Part shown: in pieces, positions 41,275-50,102 of the stretch
Layout: each line of letters begins with the position of its first letter
Position numbering within the stretch: the stretch's first letter is position 1
Origin: JBDRMN01 sp043812055
Lineage (GTDB): Bacteria > Patescibacteriota > Gracilibacteria > JAHISY01
Assembly (NCBI GenBank): GCA_043812055.1
Contig: JBDRMN010000058.1
Location: 1 to 64,000 of the forward strand
DNA: 64,000 bases
Reading direction: 5' to 3'
The notes under the pieces: generated by a model
Databases searched by the model: none
The model's input: the letters and a program-made list of their open reading frames with translations, nothing else
Told to the model about the DNA's origin: nothing
Program-made: the position numbers and the translations under genes

Positions 41275-44112
41275 ATGGCCTCCCCTATCGAAACTCTCAA
41301 CCGAAGACGTCAAGAGCTAGCCAAGAAGCTCGAGTTTTTGGAGAATGATCCGGATAGCAAACAGTTGAAAGAAAAATTAAAAATCGAAGCAAGGCTGAGC
41401 CGTCTTGATGGAAAAATCGAAACTGTGCGTAAATCCCGCCAAGCAAGTGCTGAACTACTCCAGGAAATTAATAAAGAGATTGAAGCACTCGAAGCGCAGA
41501 TCGAGACTCCCGAATTTGTGCAGAAATTTGCAGTAAGCGAAAAAATCATCATGCATCTCCTGGAGAACCCGAAAGCTAAACTGGAAAACCTGAAGCCAGC
41601 CGACTTCACTGAAAACCCCGCATTACAAGAAGTGACTGCTTGGAAAAATATCTTAGAGGATGCTAAGAAAGGACTTCCCTATGCTCAAGTTTTAACCGCA
41701 AAAGAATTTGACTGGAAAAATCCAAAAGATTCCATTGATAAGATCATGAAAAAGGGTACTAAAGTTGGTAAAGAGATTATCGACCAAATCCAAAAGCATC
41801 CCTACATTGCAGCTGGCTGTCTAATCGCCGGAGCTTACGCTCTATACCAATTTTTCAAAAAGGACAGCAAGCTTTGGGACAAAGCTAAGGGAGCGATTGC
41901 GGGAGGAATAGCGATATGGCTAGGGTTGTCCGCTGCCGGCAGCAATATGCCCCAAAAAATTGCCGAGCGTGGAGCGAGAGCACTGTTTGGAGATGATCTT
42001 GTTGATAAGTTTTTTGGAATAAAAAAGGATGTTTCTGAAAAGACGAAGAATGCCGCTGAAACAGTCAAGGCAGGAGCCGAGAAAACTTTGGAAGGTTTGG
42101 GGAAACGTGCTCCTGAGACAGTCAAATCAATCAAAAAACTCTGGAAAGATTTTGAGATAGATAATGTCTCCGGGTCTAAAGAGAACCTTGCGGAGCTACT
42201 CAAAAACATCAAAGCTGAGGGTGGTCAGGCAGTTCTGGAAATTACGAAAGATGGCTCTTTTAAGTTGCTTTTCCTTGGCCTCAAGGGCGCCAAAGAGGCT
42301 TACTGTTTTAGCTACAAGATCACCCAAAAAATGGTTCATCGGCTTGGCGAAATGCTTGCAGATCCTGACAAGCCTTGGTGGACAGATCCCGCAACAATTA
42401 TCAAAATCGATTCTTACATCGCAGGAGTCGGAGGGGCTTATGGTTTCACCAAAGCGCTTTTTACTACCGACATAGAGTTCAAGCATCCCCTCAAAACAAT
42501 TAGAAGGGTGGTCGGCAATACTACCGTCGAAACTTTCAAAGGGGCCACCTGGGGTCAAGTCAAAGCCGGCCACCGTATTTTTCAAACGATCCATTATCGC
42601 AAGGAAATTATGAATTTTTATAAGTCTCAAATTAAATTAGGCAAAATTACAGTTACCGAAAATTTGGGAAAGAGGCAAGTAAGATGGTTTGCTGAACACC
42701 TCACCGACAGGGCCAATAGGCATAGTCACGAATACCAAAAAGGTATTTACCACGCGAGGAGAGCGGCTTTTTGGGACCAAATGTCAAATGAGGTCTGGAT
42801 GAGTAAAGGAGAATCAGAACATTTTTCTGACAAAGCTAAGACCGAAGCAAGAGAGGCAAGAAGGTACATGCAGAGACTCGATAAGCGTTTTGAACACGCT
42901 TCCGAGAGCGAAATTATCAAAGAGGGCGCAAAAATAAATGAGGACATGAAAAAAACTCCGAAACCCAAACCAGCTAAAGCCGCAAATCCTAAACCACAAA
43001 AACCCAAAACAGGGTCCTCTCCTGAGCCTAACGCAAACGTAATAGATCTCGAGAAGATAAAAAGGCAAAAAGTGGGTCTGGGGCCCGGGCCAGAGCTCAG
43101 AACAACTGAACAAAAAGTTCCCGAGCTAGCCCCAATGGCAAAACCACACCTCAGAGTTGTTGAAAAACCAAAGCCAGCTCCAGAGATTCTTTCCGAAGCC
43201 GAAATCAGGCAATACGCGGACTGGTGTGAGCAAAAAGGCGTGAAGCCGATTGCTAAAAAAATTCTCCGAGAGAGGTTAGCGACTTTCGGGACAGAGGCTC
43301 TCAAACTGGGTGCCACCCCCTTAATGATTTTCCTGACTATTCACAACATCGAGTCCGCACCGCCCAGCCAACGCAATGAAGCAATCGCAGAAAACGGTGC
43401 TGCACTCACTGCTTTCTATATCGCTCTCAAGGCTGGATCTGCTACCTTCAAGGCCGCCCCAGGACCATTCCTACACAAAACAGTTGGAGCAATCTCTATC
43501 GCCATGCTGTCTTTTTTCATCGGAGAGAAGGGGGTCGAGAAAATTTCCAATGCTATTCTCAAAAAACTAAATCTCGATTTTTCCGAAGGCGGCATTGTGG
43601 ATAATGTCCTTTTATCAAGTGAGATCATTTTTGGATTCGGTGGTTTGTTTGGACTTCTCAAAAACAAACTTCACACGGGAGAAAATGCTCGCGAATTCCT
43701 GGAAAGAAATATGCCCAGCATATCTTTGAGTAAGGGGATTTCCCGTTTTCGTTACAACAGCGTGAACGGTTGGAATAAACGTATTCAAAAAAAGATTTTT
43801 GCTTCTCGATTAGGGGTTGAGAAAAATTTCTTAAAAACACTTCTGATCAATGAAGACTGGCGAAAAATAGAAGCTGCCAAACTGGCAGATTTGGAATTTC
43901 GAAAAGAACTAGCCAAGGGTAAAACAAAAGAGCAGCTTGAACAGGCAATTGCTGAACACAAAAAGTTCCTGGGAGGCATCGGCCAATTCAATAAGAAAGA
44001 CTTTTCCAACAAAGAGTTCATTCAAGCAGGTGTTTTGAGGTTGCTCGAACAGCAAACCTTAGCCCTGGAAAGAAAGAAACGGAAAAAAACAACAGCACGA
44101 AGAAGCCGATAG
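41275..44112 (+). CDS. Large hypothetical protein with coiled coils and membrane segments
   Basis: A 945-residue protein of no recognised family. Seen: N-terminal coiled coil (~1-80, RRRQELAKKLEFLEN ... INKEIEALEAQ), two adjacent hydrophobic segments near 180-220 (AAGCLIAGAYALYQFF; GAIAGGIAIWLGLSAAG), an Ala/Lys amphipathic helix (~245-280), a charged middle, a Pro/Lys-rich linker (~565-640, KPKPAKAANPKPQKPK), and further hydrophobic segments near 680-720, 735-755 and 785-800 before a basic tail. This may be a lineage-specific envelope or secretion component. It is flanked upstream by its small partner and downstream by the convergent asd. Confidence 0.75.
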   Translation: MASPIETLNRRRQELAKKLEFLENDPDSKQLKEKLKIEARLSRLDGKIETVRKSRQASAELLQEINKEIEALEAQIETPEFVQKFAVSEKIIMHLLENPKAKLENLKPADFTENPALQEVTAWKNILEDAKKGLPYAQVLTAKEFDWKNPKDSIDKIMKKGTKVGKEIIDQIQKHPYIAAGCLIAGAYALYQFFKKDSKLWDKAKGAIAGGIAIWLGLSAAGSNMPQKIAERGARALFGDDLVDKFFGIKKDVSEKTKNAAETVKAGAEKTLEGLGKRAPETVKSIKKLWKDFEIDNVSGSKENLAELLKNIKAEGGQAVLEITKDGSFKLLFLGLKGAKEAYCFSYKITQKMVHRLGEMLADPDKPWWTDPATIIKIDSYIAGVGGAYGFTKALFTTDIEFKHPLKTIRRVVGNTTVETFKGATWGQVKAGHRIFQTIHYRKEIMNFYKSQIKLGKITVTENLGKRQVRWFAEHLTDRANRHSHEYQKGIYHARRAAFWDQMSNEVWMSKGESEHFSDKAKTEAREARRYMQRLDKRFEHASESEIIKEGAKINEDMKKTPKPKPAKAANPKPQKPKTGSSPEPNANVIDLEKIKRQKVGLGPGPELRTTEQKVPELAPMAKPHLRVVEKPKPAPEILSEAEIRQYADWCEQKGVKPIAKKILRERLATFGTEALKLGATPLMIFLTIHNIESAPPSQRNEAIAENGAALTAFYIALKAGSATFKAAPGPFLHKTVGAISIAMLSFFIGEKGVEKISNAILKKLNLDFSEGGIVDNVLLSSEIIFGFGGLFGLLKNKLHTGENAREFLERNMPSISLSKGISRFRYNSVNGWNKRIQKKIFASRLGVEKNFLKTLLINEDWRKIEAAKLADLEFRKELAKGKTKEQLEQAIAEHKKFLGGIGQFNKKDFSNKEFIQAGVLRLLEQQTLALERKKRKKTTARRSR

Positions 44113-44154
44113 GGCTGCCGACCTAGGTAGTCTGTAGGATTTAGATTAGAGCAG

Positions 44155-45234
44155 CTACTTCAAATACCCCTTCTTCGCCAGCAACTCCGCAACCAAGATT
44201 GCTCCTCCCGCCGCCCCGCGGACGGTATTGTGCGAGAGACAGACAAAACGGTAATCCAGCACAAGGCATTTTCGCAAACGGCCGATAGTTGCCGCCATGC
44301 CCTTCCCCGCGTCACGATCGAGTCTGGTTTGCGGGCGGAAGTCGTCCTTGAGATAGATTAACGGTGGCTTCGGAGCACTGGGTAGATTCAACTTTTGCGG
44401 AACGCCCTGGAAACTTTTCCACGCCGCGAGAATCTGCTTCTCAGTCGGTTTCTTCGCGAACTCAATCGAAACCGTCGCCATATGGCCGTCAGTCGCCGCT
44501 ACCCGATTGCAGTGGGCGGAGATTTTGAGCTTTTTTTCTTCAATAATCCTGCCGTTTTTTAGTTTTCCCAAAATCTTCATCGGTTCACGCTCGGATTTCT
44601 CTTCCTCTCCACCAATATTGGGAATTACGTTGTCGATAATCTCCGGAAAAGTGTCGAAAGTCTTACCGGCTCCGGAAATCGCCTGCATCGTCGTGATGAT
44701 TAGCTTCGTCGGCTTAAACTTCCGCAGTGCGTGAACAGCGAGGAGGTAGCTCTGCAGGCTGCAATTAGGTTTCACTGCTATTAAACCTTTTTTCCAGCCC
44801 CTCTTCTTACGTTGGGTTTTGATCAGCTCGATGTGTTCCGGATTTACTTCCGGCATGATCATCGGCACATCCGGAGTCCAGCGGTGGGCGGAGTTATTGG
44901 AAACGACGGGAACGTCGGCCTTCGCATAAGCATCCTCAAGATCTCGGATCTTGTCCTTGGGCATATCCAGCGCGGAGAAAACGAAGTCAACCTGGCCTTT
45001 AATCTTTTCAATCTCGTTAACGTTTAAGACTACAAGATTTTTGACAGCAGCGGGAACCTTTTTACCCGGAACGGCCCAACGGGCTTTGACAACCGTACCA
45101 TACTTTTTACCCGCCGAACGCGGGCTCGCTGCCACTGCAACAACCCGGAACCACGGATGGCCGTCAAGCAGAGAAACGAAACGTTGGCCGACCATGCCGG
45201 TAGCACCGAGCACGCCGACTTTGAACTTGGGCAT
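44155..45234 (-). CDS. asd: Aspartate-semialdehyde dehydrogenase
   Basis: A 359-residue NADP-dependent enzyme reducing aspartyl phosphate to aspartate semialdehyde, the second step of the Asp-family pathway. It has GVLGATGMVGQRFVSLL at the N-terminus, the catalytic Cys in VKPNCSLQSYLLA near residue 158, and EIIDNVIPNIGGEEEK. The NCSLQS context and overall length resemble the archaeal/fungal branch of ASADH rather than the E. coli branch. It lies in one operon-like run with aspartokinase, with a small TSUP-type gene in between. Confidence 0.94.
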   Translation of the reverse strand: MPKFKVGVLGATGMVGQRFVSLLDGHPWFRVVAVAASPRSAGKKYGTVVKARWAVPGKKVPAAVKNLVVLNVNEIEKIKGQVDFVFSALDMPKDKIRDLEDAYAKADVPVVSNNSAHRWTPDVPMIMPEVNPEHIELIKTQRKKRGWKKGLIAVKPNCSLQSYLLAVHALRKFKPTKLIITTMQAISGAGKTFDTFPEIIDNVIPNIGGEEEKSEREPMKILGKLKNGRIIEEKKLKISAHCNRVAATDGHMATVSIEFAKKPTEKQILAAWKSFQGVPQKLNLPSAPKPPLIYLKDDFRPQTRLDRDAGKGMAATIGRLRKCLVLDYRFVCLSHNTVRGAAGGAILVAELLAKKGYLK

Positions 45235-45277
45235 TTGAAGAAAATTAAAAAAAATCAGTCCCTAAGGAAATAAGGAG

Positions 45278-45634
45278 CTATTTTTTGAATAAAATAAAAG
45301 TTGCCATCAAAACCAGAAGGGCGGCAAAAAAGTAGCGGAAGGTTTTTTCGTCGAGGTGGGGTTGGATGAAGGTATTAGCCAACCAAACCCCGACTATCGA
45401 GCCCGTTCCTAAAAAAATACCCGCCCTCCAGTCGACCTGACCTTTGGAACCGTAAAGCAAAAGGGCGGTGAGCGCCACGATGATAACGTTTACAAAGCTC
45501 GTCCCCACTGCCAGATTTTTGGAAAAACCCAACCAGAGCAAAATTGGCACCAGTAAAAACGCCCCACCAACTCCAGCCGTACCGCCGAGCAAGCCGACCA
45601 GTAAACCCGCTAGTGGCAGATAAAAATAATTCAT
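45278..45634 (-). CDS. Half-size TauE/SafE (TSUP) membrane protein
   Basis: A 118-residue protein with about four hydrophobic helices. The start LPLAGLLVGLLGGTAGVGGAFLLVPILLWLGF carries the glycine-rich TSUP repeat motif, and the end LDEKTFRYFFAALLVLMATFIL matches the family. Normal members have two such repeats (~250 residues), so this one would need to pair. Its ATG touches the aspartokinase stop (TAATG). It lies between two Asp-pathway genes; an amino-acid or sulfur-anion export role is guesswork. Confidence 0.75.
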   Translation of the reverse strand: MNYFYLPLAGLLVGLLGGTAGVGGAFLLVPILLWLGFSKNLAVGTSFVNVIIVALTALLLYGSKGQVDWRAGIFLGTGSIVGVWLANTFIQPHLDEKTFRYFFAALLVLMATFILFKK

Positions 45635-46998
45635 TATCTTTTACCGTTTTCAAAAAACTTTTTATGCAAAACCTGAACAGCTTTATCCGCATCTTTTTCA
45701 TCTACGACAAAGGTAATGTTGATTTCGCTCGCTCCCTGAGAAATCTGATCCACGCTGATACCGACTTTTCCCAGCGTGGCGAAAACTTCACCCGCTACTC
45801 CCTTGCGCTTGTAAATTCCCATACCAACTAAGCAAATGATCGCTTTATTGTGTTGAACGGAAATTTTCGCGTAAGGCTGCAGCTCCTTCACAATTTCCTT
45901 CAGATGGGTAGGATCCTCGATCGTCACTGAAACCGAAACTTCAGAAGTGGAGACTACATCGATAGAAGTTTCGTATTTAGCAAATACTTCGAAAACCTTT
46001 GCCAAAAAGCCGTACTGGAGCAACATCCGAAAGCTCGCGATACTCACCACCGTAACATCCTTCTTGCTTGTGACCGAGGTCATAATTTGCTTCGGCTTCT
46101 TCACCTGGAAAAGAATCTCGGTGCCGCGATCGCGTGGTGCGAAGGTGTTTTTGATCCAGACGGGAACACGGGCGCGGATTGCCGGATGAATTGATTGCGG
46201 GTGGATTACTTTGGCCCCGAAGTGGGCCAACTCCGCCGCTGCCTCTGAAGAGATTACATCCAGGATTTTTGCCTTCGGGACTTTACGGGGATCGGCAGTG
46301 AAAATGCCAGAAACATCGGTCCAAATCTCAAGTTCTTGGGCTTTCGCCCCGGCAGCGATGAGAGCCGCACAGTAGTCAGAGTAACCCCGCCCGACCGAGT
46401 CGAGCATACCGCCCGGTACCCAGCCGAAGTAACCAGTCGCTACTGGAATCTTTTTCTTCGCCAGAATTTTCCTAACTTTTTGAGCAAAGATCTTTTCGGT
46501 GGCCACATAAAAATCGTGATCAGCCCGTTTAAATTTCGGTGGAATAACTTTCTCGAGATCAAGCTGCTCAGCCGGCCAACCCTGATCGGTCAAAATCCCC
46601 GCCAGCATCTTCGCGGCCAAACGCTCCCCGATCGCTATAATCTTATTCCGGGAGCGAGTCGAAAGTTTTCCGAGCTTTTCGATTGCCTTCAAAAAAACAG
46701 AGAGTTTGCCAAGCACATTGCCAAAATAGCCTATCACTTCGGTCTGGATCTTCTCACTTTTAACAACATTTTCCACCATCTCGGTGTGGCGGGCCAGTAG
46801 GTCAGCGATGGTTTTCTTGGCTGTTGCCCGTTTTCCGGCCAGAGCTGCCTGCGTGGCTGCCAGCAAAGAATCGGTCACTCCGCTCATCGCACTGACAACC
46901 ACCACCTGTTTGCCACGGCATGACTCGATGATGCCTGTAACAGCTCGGAGACTCTTGATGGAACCCATTGAGCTGCCACCAAATTTCCGGACAAGCAT
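45634..46998 (-). CDS. lysC: Aspartokinase
   Basis: A 454-residue kinase that phosphorylates aspartate at the head of the Lys/Thr/Met pathway. The N-terminus LVRKFGGSSMGSIKSLRAV, the sugar/amino-acid kinase core with GRGYSDYCAALIAAGAKAQELEIWTDVSG, and two C-terminal ACT domains (~300-450, FEVFAKYETSIDVVSTSEVSVSVTIED) indicate an allosterically regulated enzyme. It is mono-functional (no fused homoserine dehydrogenase). Co-transcription with the TSUP gene and asd is likely. Confidence 0.95.
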   Translation of the reverse strand: MLVRKFGGSSMGSIKSLRAVTGIIESCRGKQVVVVSAMSGVTDSLLAATQAALAGKRATAKKTIADLLARHTEMVENVVKSEKIQTEVIGYFGNVLGKLSVFLKAIEKLGKLSTRSRNKIIAIGERLAAKMLAGILTDQGWPAEQLDLEKVIPPKFKRADHDFYVATEKIFAQKVRKILAKKKIPVATGYFGWVPGGMLDSVGRGYSDYCAALIAAGAKAQELEIWTDVSGIFTADPRKVPKAKILDVISSEAAAELAHFGAKVIHPQSIHPAIRARVPVWIKNTFAPRDRGTEILFQVKKPKQIMTSVTSKKDVTVVSIASFRMLLQYGFLAKVFEVFAKYETSIDVVSTSEVSVSVTIEDPTHLKEIVKELQPYAKISVQHNKAIICLVGMGIYKRKGVAGEVFATLGKVGISVDQISQGASEINITFVVDEKDADKAVQVLHKKFFENGKR

Positions 46999-47042
46999 AA
47001 AAAAAAATTAAGTTGCTGTTCCACATTATCCCTTTTAGAGGC

Positions 47043-47048
47043 TAAAAT
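47043..47048 (+). promoter_or_regulatory. -10 box for the O-antigen-ligase-like gene
   Basis: TAAAAT at 47043-47048 lies 7 nt before the GTG start at 47056. TTCCAC 18 bp upstream is a possible -35. Confidence 0.5.
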
Positions 47049-47055
47049 CAAGTCC

Positions 47056-48396
47056 GTGCTCACCAGAAACAAGACCGCGCTCAGTTTGCTGGCGCTGACC
47101 ATTGCGACAGTTGCCGTCTTTGCTCCTGTTCTTACTCTCAGCCTAATCGCAGCGATTCTTTTTTTGGGAGCAACTTTTCGTTGGCCTGTTCTGGGAATTA
47201 TTGTCGCCCTGTTGGTAACCGTGCTCGGTGAATTTGGCCGGGGGGAAATTCTCGGTATTTCACTGCTCGCAATTGACCTCGTTGCCCCGGCTGTTTTGGT
47301 AACCTGGTTTGTCCGCAAATTGGTCCGCAAGGAACAGATCACTCTCGATCGCGTAAACGGAACGCTGTTGCTTTTTTGGGGAATCGTTATTGTCAGTTTG
47401 TTTTTGGGATCCCCTGAACTGGCCAGTGCTGAACTGAAGTTTGCCGCGCTGCACTCTGTGCGTTTTATCACGATCAGTGGGTTCCTCTTTGTGGCTCGCG
47501 ACCTGAGCAAAAAGGACATCTCAAAAGTTACGGGTTTCTTGCTAGCTACGGGAATCCTGCTCGCCGCCAGCGGATTTATCCTATTGAAGCTGATTCCCGA
47601 TTTCGCCGAGGCCGGCCTCGTCGCTAGCGGCTGGGATCCGCACATTGGCCGTTTAGCTGGCACCTGGCTTGATCCGAATTTCGCAGCCGGAGCCTTTGCC
47701 TTTTTGCTTCCCTTGGCTGGGGCGTATTTTTTCAGTTCGAAAAAAATATCCCGGCAGGTCGGCTCCCTAATCATCGCCGGAGTACTGCTGGCAGCCCTAC
47801 TGCTAACTTATTCCCGCGGCGGTTTACTGGCTCTCGGTGTGGGGGGAATCATCCTGGGACTGATTAAAAGTCGTCGCTTGTTGATCGCTGTGTTGATCGT
47901 GGGTGTGGTCGGCATTGCCAGCATTCCACGTCTCGGTGAACGCGTGATGGAACTCGGCCGTTCCGCTACTTCGCTGGCAGGAGAGAGCCAACAGGTCCTC
48001 GATCCGACGGCGCAGCTACGAGTTGATTCGTGGCAGGAGGGCCTCCGAGTCTGGCAAGCTAGTCCGATCCTGGGAACAGGCTTTGGCGCCTACAAGTTTC
48101 ATCAAACTTTTACATCAGAGGATTCCCACGCCGCCACGGGAACCGACGCCTCCCTGTTAAACGTTGCCGCCAGTACCGGAACCGTTGGTCTTTTATTCTT
48201 TTTACTATTTTTACTCAACCTCGGTAGAAGCGCCTGGATCCGCCGAGCTGACCCCGCCGCTCTCTCCTTCCTTGCTGCCGGGGCGGCCCTACTTACTCAT
48301 TCGGTATTCGTAAATTCACTCTTCTTCCCCCCACTGGCACTCTACTTCTTCGTGAGTGCGGGAATCGCGACACGATTTGAAAGCACCAAGGAGTAA
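47056..48396 (+). CDS. O-antigen ligase/Wzy-like polymerase
   Basis: A 446-residue polytopic protein with about ten to twelve transmembrane helices. The central periplasmic loop region has GTWLDPNFAAGAFAFLLPLA and LLLTYSRGGLLALGVGG, and a late LGTGFGAYKFHQ segment; these are the usual signature of the WaaL/Wzy_C superfamily, which ligates or polymerises glycans or, in some cases, glycosylates pilins. Which acceptor is used is unknown. Starts with GTG, divergent from aspartokinase, followed by tRNA-Leu. Confidence 0.87.
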   Translation: MLTRNKTALSLLALTIATVAVFAPVLTLSLIAAILFLGATFRWPVLGIIVALLVTVLGEFGRGEILGISLLAIDLVAPAVLVTWFVRKLVRKEQITLDRVNGTLLLFWGIVIVSLFLGSPELASAELKFAALHSVRFITISGFLFVARDLSKKDISKVTGFLLATGILLAASGFILLKLIPDFAEAGLVASGWDPHIGRLAGTWLDPNFAAGAFAFLLPLAGAYFFSSKKISRQVGSLIIAGVLLAALLLTYSRGGLLALGVGGIILGLIKSRRLLIAVLIVGVVGIASIPRLGERVMELGRSATSLAGESQQVLDPTAQLRVDSWQEGLRVWQASPILGTGFGAYKFHQTFTSEDSHAATGTDASLLNVAASTGTVGLLFFLLFLLNLGRSAWIRRADPAALSFLAAGAALLTHSVFVNSLFFPPLALYFFVSAGIATRFESTKE

Positions 48397-48428
48397 CGCT
48401 AAAATTTTCCGGCTCTTTAAATCTATGT

Positions 48429-48515
48429 GCTCGGGTGGCGGAATTGGTAGACGCGTACGCTTGAGGGGCGTATGGGCATTAGCCCGTGGAGGTTCAAGTC
48501 CTCTCCCGAGCACCA
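48429..48515 (+). tRNA. tRNA-Leu (GAG)
   Basis: An 87-nt class II tRNA. The acceptor stem GCTCGGG pairs with CCCGAGC. The D arm TGGCGGAATTGGTAGACGC is typical of Leu. The anticodon loop TTGAGGG gives anticodon GAG, closed by TACGC/GCGTA. A long variable arm (TGGGCATTAGCCCGT) and the T arm GGTTCAAGTCC follow. CCA is encoded. Confidence 0.97.
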
Positions 48516-48776
48516 AAAAGGTTCTTAGTCTGAGCGAAGCGAGGACCAAGGTTCTTTTTGGTGTAGGTGGAGGTGGTGAGAATCTCCCCGTAGAGGAAAA
48601 GCGGTTAGTATTTTAAAGCCGGAGCGCACTTGTAGTGCGCTTCGTAACGTTTAATGATCAGCTAACGGGTGATATGCGGAACTTAGTTGGACAATCTACA
48701 AGATTGCCCGGAAACGTTACGAAACGGAGCGTAGCTCCGTTCCGGCGTAACTTCCTAACTACTCACACTATAACGT
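48516..48776. repeat. Cluster of nested palindromes after tRNA-Leu
   Basis: No gene seen. GTCTGAGCGAAGCGAGGAC lies near 48528. AGCGCACTTGTAGTGCGCT at 48623-48641 has 8-bp arms. TTCGTAACGTTT at 48641-48652 pairs with AAACGTTACGAA near 48712-48723, enclosing CAATCTACAAGATTG at 48692-48706. ACGGAGCGTAGCTCCGT is at 48724-48740. The set can form a multi-branched fold of about 120 nt. Confidence 0.65.
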
Positions 48777-48818
48777 CATACTACAAAACAGCATAAATTT
48801 ACGCTATTTTGTAGTACG
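48777..48818. repeat. 42-bp hairpin element, copy 2
   Basis: Same length and layout as 29726-29767: arms CATACTACAAAA and TTTTGTAGTACG, with the inner GC..GC stem retained by paired changes such as GCG to GCA. 36 of 42 positions are identical. It ends 20 bp from the ctpA stop. Confidence 0.85.
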
Positions 48819-48837
48819 ATATTTGGTCAATCTTAAA

Positions 48838-50073
48838 TTACTCGCCTTCCTCTTCCGTACCTTCAACCGCAGTAACCTTACCAGTCTTTAGAAACTCCAC
48901 CGCCGCGTCGAGCTGCGGATCTTTCTTGGCGAAGTAGTCTTCCGGAGAAAGCTCTACTTCGATATCCGGCGTGATCCCCTCTTCGTTCACATCCCGTCCG
49001 CTTGGCGTGAACCATTTCGCAATCGTGATTCGCAGCATTGAACCGTCCTCGAAATTATTCACGAGCTCTTGAACCGTACCCTTACCAAAACTCTGCTCGC
49101 CAATCACTGTAGCCCGCCCGTTGTCCTGCAAGGCTCCCGCCATGATCTCACTCGAGCTGGCTGAGCCTGCGTTGATCAAAACCACCAGAGGTGTCTCGGG
49201 CAACAGCGCCGCTCCCGAAACGACAATCGTTTTGTCTGAGCTTTGCCTTTCGTGGATCGTCACGATGTTGCCAGTGGCCAGCAACTTCGAAGTCATCTCT
49301 ACCGCCGCATCGAGGAAGCCTCCGCCATTGAAACGCAAATCCAAAATCAAACCTTGAGGATTTTTTAAGGCCAGGTCGGCCAGTGCCTTCGTAAATTCCT
49401 CAGCCGTATCATCCGCGAAAGTCGCCACAGTCACGACTGCCAGACCGTCCGGTCGTAGCTCGGTAACCACACTTTCGATGTCAATGAAGTCGCGAGTAAT
49501 CGTGATCTCTTGAGACTTGGGGTTACCGTTACGGAAAATTGTCAGCGTAACCTGCGTACCCGGTTCGCCCCGGATCCGCTTCACCGCTTCAAACAGCGAG
49601 TAGTCGGCTGAGAATTCATCGTTAATCTTAAAAATATGGTCACCCGGCAGCAATCCGGCTGCTTCAGCTGGTGAGCCCCGCAAGGGGCTGATCACCACCA
49701 ACTTGTTGTCCCGGGTGCCAACTTCCGCCCCAATCCCGGTGAGATCGCCCTCCAACGAATCAAGGAATTCTTCGCTTTCCGTCGGGTCCAGAAACTCCGA
49801 GTTGGGATCACCCAAGCTGTCCACAACCCCCTTTATCGCCCCGTAAAGCATTTTGGTTGGATCAAGTGCCTCCACGTCGACAAACTTCTCTTTGGTTTTG
49901 CGCCACACGTCCCAAAAAAGACCCAGCTCCACACCGTCCTCGGATGATCCGGAGCGCACTGCTCCACTATCTGTTTCCGCCGGGAACTGCAGCTGTGTGC
50001 CAACAAAGTAACCGGCCCCAAAAGTCAGGACGATGATAGCTGAAGCTAGAATTTTTTTCTTCACTTTTTTCAT
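48838..50073 (-). CDS. ctpA: C-terminal processing peptidase (S41 family)
   Basis: A 411-residue protease with an N-terminal membrane anchor (~7-25, ILASAIIVLTFGAGYFVG), a PDZ domain (~115-190, GIGAEVGTRDNKLVVISPLRGSPAEAAGLLPGDHI) and an S41 catalytic domain. The nucleophile Ser lies in INAGSASSSEIMAGAL and the Lys in IGEQSFGKGTVQ. It should cleave extracytoplasmic protein tails. The C-terminal ~30 residues are acidic. I use ATG 50073 (MKKVKKKILAS) because it gives a normal signal anchor. dnaX lies 29 bp upstream on the same strand. Confidence 0.93.
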   Translation of the reverse strand: MKKVKKKILASAIIVLTFGAGYFVGTQLQFPAETDSGAVRSGSSEDGVELGLFWDVWRKTKEKFVDVEALDPTKMLYGAIKGVVDSLGDPNSEFLDPTESEEFLDSLEGDLTGIGAEVGTRDNKLVVISPLRGSPAEAAGLLPGDHIFKINDEFSADYSLFEAVKRIRGEPGTQVTLTIFRNGNPKSQEITITRDFIDIESVVTELRPDGLAVVTVATFADDTAEEFTKALADLALKNPQGLILDLRFNGGGFLDAAVEMTSKLLATGNIVTIHERQSSDKTIVVSGAALLPETPLVVLINAGSASSSEIMAGALQDNGRATVIGEQSFGKGTVQELVNNFEDGSMLRITIAKWFTPSGRDVNEEGITPDIEVELSPEDYFAKKDPQLDAAVEFLKTGKVTAVEGTEEEGE

Positions 50074-50102
50074 TTTAGAAAAATTTAAAACGACACAGGA
50101 GT

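Noticed and set aside
46884..47774. 296-codon frame opposite the O-antigen-ligase-like gene and aspartokinase start
   Set aside because: Runs antisense across two divergent real genes and their promoter region; low-complexity Ser/Arg/Pro translation.
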